DNA of 64,000 bases from an uncultured Acidobacteriota bacterium (GTDB taxonomy: Bacteria > Acidobacteriota > UBA6911 > CAINFC01). Below the pieces are notes generated by a model that had not been told where the DNA came from, searched no databases, and saw only the letters and a program-made list of their open reading frames with translations. This document shows, one piece after another, positions 55,688 through 62,557 of the stretch (positions within the stretch are counted from its first letter, which is position 1; every line of letters starts with the position of its first letter). A program made the position numbers and the translations under genes. The DNA lies in contig CAINFC010000101.1 of the NCBI GenBank assembly GCA_903847975.1, positions 1 to 64,000 on the forward strand. Direction: 5' to 3'.

Positions 55688-56000
55688 TTTGGTGTCTCCT
55701 CAATTTCTTCGTTATTCGTATACTGAATTTGCGAAAAAAACTATTTCGGCCGGTCGGCTCCCGGTTTTCAAGGCCTAAATTTTTTCCCGGAACAGTCGAA
55801 ACCGGCGATCCGGGCGAAGAAAAAGAAGCCGATTCTCGGCCGGCGTGCAGGAATGCGAGCCGCTATTCCGCTGTCGTGCCACCGCACACACCGAACCGGT
55901 CGTGTCTGCCGGTCGACGGAAATATTACCATGCAATTCTCTTTTTCCGATTTCTTTTCGAGCTAGCAGGTAAAATCGACCGCTGGCATATGCGGCCGGAT
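55688..56000 (-). promoter_or_regulatory. Intergenic region upstream of the lasso precursor gene
   Basis: About 310 bases with no convincing gene. A 78-codon minus frame here has random-looking Arg/Phe composition. Close to the precursor the sequence becomes AT-rich (TTTTTTTCGCAAATTCAGTATACGAATAACG on the minus strand, cited in parts). It has a TATACG-type -10 candidate about 35 bases before the start, so a dedicated precursor promoter is plausible. I searched for a B2 peptidase (Cys-His-Asp transglutaminase fold) here and did not find one. Confidence 0.3.
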
Positions 56001-56288
56001 TCAAACCTCCTGCTCCACCAGGCCCTGGTCGTAGATCTCATTCAAAAACGTCAGCGTTTCCTGCAGGCAACGCTCTTCCCCCACCTCATATTGGTCCGTC
56101 AGGCTTTTGACGATCGCCCGCACTGTTACCGGCTTCTCTATCAGGGACCATATGGCTCCGCCAGTCGGCCCCAGATGGTAATACTTTTCCGTGGAAATAC
56201 TCATTACTACCGTATCTCCGTCCAAATCCGCGGAGACGATCTCCTGGTTTCGCCGCACAATGGAGTCTGCTTTTATTCCTTCTCTCAT
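56001..56288 (-). CDS. PqqD-like leader-binding protein (lasso B1/RRE)
   Basis: The 95-residue product from ATG 56288 has the PqqD/RiPP recognition element pattern. It begins IKADSIVRRNQEIVSADLDG, continues TVVMSISTEKYYHLGPTGGA, IWSLIEKPVTVRAIVKSLTD and VGEERCLQETLTFLNEIYDQ, and ends GLVEQEV. Such proteins bind the leader through a winged helix-turn-helix and deliver the precursor to the processing enzymes. AGAAAGGA lies just before this ATG; in-frame ATGs at 56294 and 56321 are alternatives. It follows the sulfotransferase gene with a short gap. The protease partner (B2), often encoded next, is not seen. Confidence 0.9.
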   Translation of the reverse strand: MREGIKADSIVRRNQEIVSADLDGDTVVMSISTEKYYHLGPTGGAIWSLIEKPVTVRAIVKSLTDQYEVGEERCLQETLTFLNEIYDQGLVEQEV

Positions 56289-56324
56289 TTGCATCCTTTC
56301 TCGTTTTCCGGTTCTTTCCATTAT

Positions 56325-57182
56325 TTAAAATACAATTTCACCCCGGCGATCGAGGTACCCGAATTTCTCCATAACCTCTCTATGCGCCCGGACCAGCTGC
56401 CCCACTTGCCGCTCCGTCAGATGGAGGCGCCAGTCACCCACCTCACCCCGGCGGAAAAAGGCCTGGACCATGTAAGGCTTCTCGTGGAAGCCCTCCTTTT
56501 TTTCCGCCTCCTGCAGCTTGGCGAAAACGGACGCATCTACCGCCCGGCGGACGGTCTCCGCGTCATAATCCAGTTCCATAAAGTTTGCTGCCGCCGTAAA
56601 AGTTTCCAAAGGATTGAGCTTCATGTCCTCAAAGCGGATGGTATGAACCGGCAGCTCCCCTGCGCCGGTCCAGCTTTGCACATGTCCACTCCAGGTCAGC
56701 AGCTTCTGCCGCAACTGATTTGCCAGTCTTCTTTCGTTCCGGCAGAAAACATATTCCGGGTCTCCCATGTTGTTGATGGTGGTGTCCAAATCGCATGAGG
56801 AATGGTTCGAAAAGGAAACCGCCACATCCAGGGGATTTCGCAGGAAGTAAATGGCTTTTGCGTTCCGCGTACCCAGAAGCGGACTCCCGTCATCCAGATA
56901 GGTGAAGGCATCGCGGACCTTGATGTAAAGATTGCCGGGTAGCCCTTCGGCAAGATGGTTATAGGCCGCCGGCCTCAGCCGGTCGATTTCCTCCGGTGTC
57001 AGGTTGGAAGCCTCGATGCCGGTCATGCTGTCCAAAATGATTCTGGAACTGAAAATGCCGTCGGTATGTAGATGGTTGATGCTGACCGTTTCCTCTTTTT
57101 CCTTCAGAAGGTTGGATAGAAAGGTACGAAACCAGGTGTTCCCTGATTTAGGATAAGAGGCCAGCCATATTATCTTAGCCAC
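56325..57182 (-). CDS. Sulfotransferase in the lasso peptide cluster
   Basis: A 285-residue cytosolic-type sulfotransferase starting at GTG 57182. The 5'-phosphosulfate loop is WLASYPKSGNTWFRTFLSNL (Lys12/Ser13), and the 3'-phosphate region is AIYFLRNPLDVAVSFSNHSS. The dimer/KTVE-like end appears as VQAFFRRGEVGDWRLHLTER. PAPS-dependent sulfation of a hydroxyl (Ser, Thr or Tyr) is the family reaction. The core peptide offers Tyr8, Tyr15, Thr7, Ser18 and Ser20. It overlaps the end of the second HPr-kinase-like gene by eight bases, so it belongs to the lasso operon. Confidence 0.88.
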   Translation of the reverse strand: MAKIIWLASYPKSGNTWFRTFLSNLLKEKEETVSINHLHTDGIFSSRIILDSMTGIEASNLTPEEIDRLRPAAYNHLAEGLPGNLYIKVRDAFTYLDDGSPLLGTRNAKAIYFLRNPLDVAVSFSNHSSCDLDTTINNMGDPEYVFCRNERRLANQLRQKLLTWSGHVQSWTGAGELPVHTIRFEDMKLNPLETFTAAANFMELDYDAETVRRAVDASVFAKLQEAEKKEGFHEKPYMVQAFFRRGEVGDWRLHLTERQVGQLVRAHREVMEKFGYLDRRGEIVF

Positions 57183-58076
57183 GCCTGGCCATCTCCTCGA
57201 ACAGGCAATCTACTGTTTCTCCCACCGGCAGCGCTTCGGTATTGATTCTGCATGCGGCAAGCTTCGCCTGGCCGCCGGCGACCGCCCAATTTTTAAAATG
57301 CTCGATCTTGGCCGGCGTGCCTTCCGTCAGGGAAATGTTGCGTCCGTATTGATACATCTCCTTCAATTTATTCGCTCCTGAAACCGTATGGATTTCTACG
57401 CTTGCCCGGTTGGAGCTCTTCAGAAAGAAAATATGGGCTAAAGGCACCGGCTGCCGGCAAAACCGGTCCGCCACCGGGAACGCATATTTTTTTAACCCTT
57501 TTCGGATCGGGCGGTACGCCGCGGTATCTTTCTGCGCGGCAGTCAGGCCATCGTGCCATACGCCCAGCTGGGGCACCCCGGGCAATGCCACCGCCGCCCC
57601 TGTCCGGTCAAGGCTTACCGCACAGCTGTCATCGGCCAGCAGACGAAGGCCTCTGTCGTAGAGCTCCAGGGCAATGGCCGTTTTCCCCGCTCCGGAAAAA
57701 CCGCAGAAGAGCACGGCGCGGCCGCCGATTTCCGCCGCCGAGGCGTGAAAAACGGCGATCCCCCGCTGCTGAACGGCACAGGCCATTACGGAATCGAGGA
57801 GAAAAACGCGGATATCCTCTTCCGTGGCACCCGGAAAAGGCTCAATCGTCAACCGGGTTCCGCACTGCAGGTATACCTTGCGATCCCGTCCACGCGGAGA
57901 AGAATCTCCCGGTTGCCGGCCTGGCACCAGGGATTTTTTTGCTTCACCGTTTCGAGATTTTCCGGTGTTTTTCCCACTCGAATGGTAATGTCGGCTTCCT
58001 GGCCCCGGTCCTCCGCGCCGAAAAGCTCAGGCAGCCTAATTTCCGAATGGAGTCTTAGTCCGAAAAGACTATACAT
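57175..58076 (-). pseudogene. HPr-kinase-like lasso tailoring kinase, frameshifted (copy nearer the precursor)
   Basis: The start is ATG 58076 with GGGAAA upstream. The N-terminal part (MYSLFGLRLHSEIRLPELFG ... LLRVDGIARY) is in one frame, which stops near 57849. From about 57870 the next frame carries on (YLQCGTRLTIEPFPGATEED, AVFHASAAEIGGRAVLFCGF). It has Walker A GFSGAGKTA, LADDSCAVSLDRTG and the C-terminal region. Together they make about 300 residues, the normal length of HprK-like RiPP kinases. No homopolymer run sits at the break. The intact enzyme would use ATP to phosphorylate a Ser hydroxyl, by precedent the C-terminal Ser of the precursor. Confidence 0.75.
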
Positions 58077-58105
58077 TTTTCCCATTTAGCGGTTGGTGTT
58101 TCGTC

Positions 58106-59296
58106 TTATTTCCGTACCGGCTCTAACAGCCCGAGAAACGCAGCTACATGCGTCAATTCAAAGAGACGGTATTTTTCGAGCACAGCGCCAAGCGGGACAG
58201 CAAAACCATATCCATGTGCGGTCACCCTGCAAAGGCTGAAAAAAAGCCGGCCGGTCTCGACGGAATCCACCCTCCCGGAATGCAGTTCCATTCCCCAAAG
58301 AATGGTTCGAATCATCGCATACTTGACGATCAGACCGAGGATCATGGGGACATAGCGGTCTTGACGGCGATGGTAGAAACCATTGTAAAGATCGCTGACC
58401 AGGTAGTTTTCGATGTGGATGCGATAGGGTTGGCACAGCAAATCTGCCGGTCTGCAGCGTCCCAGGTTGTTATTGTTCTGGAGCGCATGCAGCCCAATGA
58501 CGGCTTGGCGAAGAAAATCCTGACAGAGAATGTCGAGTTTCCCCAGGAGCCATTTTACGACCTCTTCCAGGACACGGATTTGAATCAGATGCCCCACCCC
58601 GGCGGGAATAAAACCGGAACCCTCCTCCGAAGAAAGGATTCCGGGCAAACGATCATATTCTTTTCCTGCCAGCACTTTTTCCAGCCGTCCGGATTTGTAC
58701 AATAGAGTGATCAGCCTTTGCTCGATCATCAACTCCTCCGTCTGCAGGACTTCTATAAAGCGTTGCTCGATAGTGATGACATCATAGGGGAACGCTTTTT
58801 CCTCGGTCCGGGAATCAGGAATATCCTCGGCGGCGGGCAGGGCGACGATGGCAATTTTCCGGGCCGTCAGCAGATATCGGGCCACTTCGGGGCAGGAATT
58901 CCGCAACACGGCCTCCCGGACCCCGTTGATTTGCCGATAAGTTCTGGGAAAGGAACGACAGATGGCGGCAAGGCAGTGGTCGCCGTATTTTTTATGAATG
59001 AAGCACAATCGATCCTCGTCGAGAAAAGGACAAAAGCCCGTTTCTCCAAACCGGATCCAGGCATATTTCCAGGATGCAGTTTGCCCCTCCGGCAGCAGCT
59101 GAATACTTTTGAAACGCTCCGCAAAATCGACGTCCCGGATTTCCAGATATTACCGGTAAACCTCTTTCTCGATGAATACCTTCCAGGAGCGGCAGCAGTT
59201 GCTTTCGCACTGTGCAGCCGTGCACGAAAAATCCGGAAAATAATCGGCGCACCGCACCAGCAGGTTCCGGCTGCCATTATGGATTGCGTCGCTCAT
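58106..59296 (-). pseudogene. FliB-like lysine N-methylase gene with in-frame TAA, in the lasso operon
   Basis: One frame runs from ATG 59296 to 58106 (396 codons) with a single TAA at 59150-59152 (codon 49). Before it: FPDFSCTAAQCESNCCRSWK, the C-x4-C-x3-CC cluster of FliB. After it: FCPFLDEDRLCFIHKKYGDH, then CLAAICRSFPRTYRQINGVR and SCPEVARYLL. This is the C-x7-C-x9-C pattern typical of flagellin lysine N-methylases, which bind an Fe-S cluster and methylate Lys. The start lies within the end of the upstream kinase gene (20-base overlap). No flagellar gene is in the window, so the substrate may be the Lys-containing lasso precursor (inference). Confidence 0.75.
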
Positions 59297-60235
59297 CGGT
59301 CCCTGTCCACGGCTTGGATGCGCCTTCCCTCGGCTTGAAAAATTCCGGCAGGATAAGCGCGGCGATTTCATTTTCCTGATGACCATACTTCGGCCGCTCA
59401 ATCCGCAGCACCCGAACCTTTTCTGCGATACGGGTACATTGCTCAAAATGCCACTGTGCCGTTTTCAAACCTTGGGTCATGAACCGGCGGTAAGTATTCC
59501 GGTGAATCACGTGAATTTTTTCCACGCCGGTTATCTCTTTTCGCTGCAGTTCTTTCACCTCCTCGGGAACGAGGTCGCAAATGATTTTTAAAGGAACCGG
59601 CTCCGTTTGAAAGGAATCGATGTAGGCTACAGAAAATTTATCCCGATTTTTGGAAATGCTCTGCACGGAGCCGAGGCGGGTGTTCTCCGCCATGCGCTCC
59701 ACAGCGTCCCGACACAGCTTATTATGCGGGTATCCCGGGAAAGCAATCGGAAAACCCGTTTCATCCAGCCGGACAGGCAGTACGTCATCCGCAAGGATCC
59801 GGCAACCCTGCCGGAAAAAGGCCGCCGCCACGGTGGATTTGCCCGCACCGGACCTGCCGGTCAGCAGCAGGCCATTTCCGGCCAGGTTGATGCCGCTGCC
59901 GTGCATGGGAAGGATTTTCTTTTGATGAAGCAGGGCTCCCATGCAGGAGCCGAGAAGATACAACTTCACTTCCTCCAGGTTGGCCCCCTCATAGGGTTGG
60001 AACCGTACCTCCCGACCCTTTTCCACCCGGGAGCGGGAAATGCCTTCCTGATCGAGGTAAAAAAATCCGGCCCTATTTTCCGGTTGTGGATTTGAATGGC
60101 CTCCCCATCAAAAGCATCTGCTACCTCTCCCTTTTCGATCCGTACCTCCGGGTCGCCGGCAAAATCGTCCCGGATCAGTTCCGGAAAAAAGGTATCCGAC
60201 GCAATGGATAATCCGAACGCTTTATACCGATACAT
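59277..60235 (-). pseudogene. HPr-kinase-like gene, frameshifted at an A7 tract (upstream copy)
   Basis: The N-terminal frame starts at ATG 60235 (MYRYKAFGLSIASDTFFPEL ... QIHNRKIGPDFF). The continuation is in another frame (YLDQEGISRSRVEKGREVRF, HGSGINLAGNGLLLTGRSGA). It includes Walker A GRSGAGKST, LADDVLPVRLDETGFPIAFP and the C-terminal region. The break coincides with seven consecutive A at 60059-60065; six would keep the frame open. The combined length, about 319 residues, is normal. It is a paralogue of the kinase gene at 57.2-58.1 kb. It could be a true mutation, a phase-variable tract or a sequencing error. It overlaps the FliB-like gene start by 20 bases. Confidence 0.75.
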
Positions 60236-60317
60236 GGTTTCCTATAAACAAGAAGGCTTCACCGGGCGACACTTGGCTTCACCGTCACGCGCGTCGATCA
60301 TTTGTAGCGGCGGACAA

Positions 60318-60859
60318 TTAATCCAGCGGTCGAAAAGGGGCCTGGAAGAAGTACAGGTGATCCGGCTTGTAAGTCATTTTCATTCCCTTGGTTCCCAGTC
60401 GGCATTGTAAACCATCTTGACGCTCTCGGCGACCAAATTCATGTGTGCCTCTGGGTGCAGACAAGCCGGGGAATGGTCAACTGCGTCAGATCCAGCCGAA
60501 TAGCGGTGATCGCCGGTCCCGGGATCGCTCCCGGCGCTGACGATGCCGCGCTCCATCAGGTGGCATGCCTTTTCTGCCACCCGCTCATCATCGACTGCGA
60601 GCCAGCTGCCGATGCGGACCAGGTTGTCCTTCTCCTGGATAAAAAAGGCGTTTCCCGCCATGTGCGTGGCGTCCAGGCAGACCGGAATGCCGTAGCTGTC
60701 GCAAAGCGCGCGAAGCGCCCTAATTTTGGCCATGTTAACCGGATGCCCGCCGGCCAGTTTACTGAACATTCCCGTCAAAATCAAGGTATCGATCCTTAAG
60801 GGAAGATTCATGTAATCCCGGCTGTACCCCATGAACAGGCCCAAGGGTAACGCCGTCAC
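60318..60859 (-). pseudogene. Tryptophanase/tyrosine phenol-lyase remnant
   Basis: Pieces of a PLP-dependent beta-eliminating lyase are in order: LAGGHPVNMAKIRALRALCD, YGIPVCLDATHMAGNAFFIQ, KDNLVRIGSWLAVDDERVAE, MERGIVSAGSDPGTGDHRY, HMNLVAESVKMVYN. A shifted frame follows, MTYKPDHLYFFQAPFRPLD, matching the C-terminus of tryptophanase. The N-terminal third and two internal blocks, including the PLP-lysine surroundings, are missing. It cannot be active. It lies immediately upstream of the lasso cluster genes on the same strand and marks the island border. Confidence 0.7.
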
Positions 60860-60892
60860 CCCTGGTACCGCATACAGAAATGGCGGAACATA

Positions 60893-61505
60893 CTCGGTCC
60901 TGTTTTATTTTTCCTCAGGGGGCGGAGGGCAGCCGACACTCCCAGCAGCTGCGGCTGATCCTTTCCCTCGCTTCCGGGCTGCTGCTGGTTGCTCCCTATG
61001 GAATGGAAGAGGACGTCCTCTCCGCGAGACGATCCGGCGAGCCTGCCTTATGGTCTTCCTGGCTTTGGGGGGAATCGGATTGTCCCTTGCAATCCGGGAA
61101 CTTCCGCCCCGGCTGGTCGGTTTCGGCCGCCATGCCTCCCACTGGAAAAACCACCAGGGGGAGTTCCTGAACTGGGGCGAAGGAACCCATTCGTCCATGG
61201 CGGTGTCACGCCTTCCCAGCGGAGTGCTTCATTATCATAATGCGGGGAAAATACAGGCTTCCAGTGAGTCCAGGGGTTTGCTGCTGCAAAGAATGCTGGG
61301 GCATCTGGCCACCCTGTTGCCGATGCAGGCGTCGCAGTCCGTGCTGGTCATCGGTTGCGGGGCCGGGATCACCGCCGGGTCGGCAAGCATCGATTCACGG
61401 GTGGAACAGGTGCGCATCGGGGAAATTGAACCGCTGGTTCCCCAGGTAGTGGCCGGGTGTTTCGCCGGCCCCAATTTCCACGTGGTACGAAATCCGAAAG
61501 TGGCT
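60893..61505 (+). pseudogene. Remnant of a spermidine-synthase-like membrane protein (catalytic half)
   Basis: The plus frame contains WGEGTHSSMAVSRLPSGVLH, then YHNAGKIQASSESRGLLLQR and MLGHLATLLPMQASQSVLVI. These are followed by GCGAGITAGSASIDSRVEQV, then EIEPLVPQVV and the start of the next strand. It matches the first half of the Rossmann domain of fused membrane/spermidine-synthase-like proteins. The remaining active-site half is gone. The N-terminal membrane part is reduced to a poor hydrophobic stretch. Similarity ends precisely where a 17-base tandem repeat begins (61506). Confidence 0.65.
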
Positions 61506-61539
61506 GTTACCATTTGGGGACCGTTACCATTTGGGGACC
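61506..61539. repeat. Perfect 17-base tandem duplication at a gene breakpoint
   Basis: The 17-base word GTTACCATTTGGGGACC occurs twice back to back (61506-61522, 61523-61539). It coincides with the point where the spermidine-synthase-like remnant loses similarity. It may be a footprint of insertion or excision, or part of a repeat family. Confidence 0.6.
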
Positions 61540-61765
61540 TTTCTGGATGTTTTCCGGAAGGGCTGATCTTTGGTAATTCAGCAGGCCCGGCTTTTCGATG
61601 AGATTTTGAGCTTCCGGCGCATCCCCGCCGGATTGTTCCGGGCGACTCCGGAGCAGCCGGCAAGGTTCCGCAGGCCCAACCGGCAATGAAAGCCGCGCCC
61701 GCAACTTTCCGGGAGCCCCCTTGTTTTGACTTGATTCCGTTTCGGGCACAACGTAAACTTGCCGG

Positions 61766-62461
61766 ATGAAAGGAAAAGGAACCCAAGCGGGTTTTTTTCA
61801 GAGCCAGGGCTCGATCCGTAACCTGATCTTCGATCTGGACGGAACGCTGATCGATTCCAGGCTCGATATTGCCCGGTCCCAGGCTTTTGCCATGAAATCG
61901 CGCGGATTTTCCTCTTCAGAGGAAACATTCCTGCCCCTGGCCGGCCAGCCGCTGCATGTCGCCTTTCGCAATGCCCGGCCCGATCTGGATACCTTGGAGC
62001 TGGAGTGCCTGATTGGTGCCTACCGGGAGCATTACCGGGAACATGCGCTGGATACCACGGTTCCTTTTGCGGGCATTCGGGAAATGCTCCTGGAGCTGCA
62101 TGCTTCGGGAGTCGGGCTGGCGGTGGCCACGACGAAAGGTTCTGCCCAGGCCCGGCAAATCATCGCAGGGTTGAATCTGCTGGAAATGCTGGATGGCGTG
62201 TTTGGAACGGATCCCCCGTTGCGCTACAAGCCGGAGCCGGACCTCCTCCTTCACGTGTTGGAGCGCCAGAACTGGGACGCCGATACCGCCGTTGCCGTAG
62301 GCGATGCGCACACGGATATGGCTGCGGCCAGGGCCGCGCGGTGCCGATCCGGAGCCGCCCTCTGGGGAGCCCATGACCGGGGCCGGCTTCTGGCAGAAAG
62401 CCCGTCCTTTGACTTTGAGAGCCCGGCGGAAATCCTCGACCTGGTGATTTCCAGAAGGTAA
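61766..62461 (+). CDS. HAD-superfamily hydrolase, phosphoglycolate phosphatase-like
   Basis: The 231-residue product has HAD motif I LIFDLDGTLIDSR (nucleophile about D24). An alpha-helical cap (FLPLAGQPLHVAFRNARPDL) follows, then motif II VAVATTKGSA-type (VGLAVATTKGS), the motif III Lys in LRYKPEPDLL, and motif IV VGDAHTDMAAARAAR. This is the Gph/PGP-like subclass I arrangement, normally hydrolysing phosphoglycolate or similar small phosphates. The first 17 residues precede the fold, so a later start is possible, but no better Shine-Dalgarno was seen. It lies just outside the decayed region and is intact. Confidence 0.87.
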   Translation: MKGKGTQAGFFQSQGSIRNLIFDLDGTLIDSRLDIARSQAFAMKSRGFSSSEETFLPLAGQPLHVAFRNARPDLDTLELECLIGAYREHYREHALDTTVPFAGIREMLLELHASGVGLAVATTKGSAQARQIIAGLNLLEMLDGVFGTDPPLRYKPEPDLLLHVLERQNWDADTAVAVGDAHTDMAAARAARCRSGAALWGAHDRGRLLAESPSFDFESPAEILDLVISRR

Positions 62462-62557
62462 ATAGAAGCTGTAGCAGGCGGCCGGGTGGGACAGCTCCAT
62501 CTCCGCGTTCCTTATTTCTTGACTATATCTCTATCACCATCAGGGAGTCTGAATTTT

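Noticed and set aside
55768-56004. A 78-codon minus frame as a second lasso precursor or B2 gene
   Set aside because: No leader motif, no Gly...Glu/Asp core, no Cys-His-Asp peptidase pattern, and no Shine-Dalgarno.
58106-59008. The 300-codon downstream part of the FliB-like frame as an independent gene
   Set aside because: Its only start would be a TTG inside a conserved cysteine motif, and the preceding in-frame sequence is clearly homologous, so it is the tail of a broken gene.
60831-61601. A 256-codon plus frame as an intact methyltransferase or spermidine synthase
   Set aside because: Only the first half of the Rossmann domain is present, it is truncated at a tandem repeat, and the N-terminal part is not family-like.
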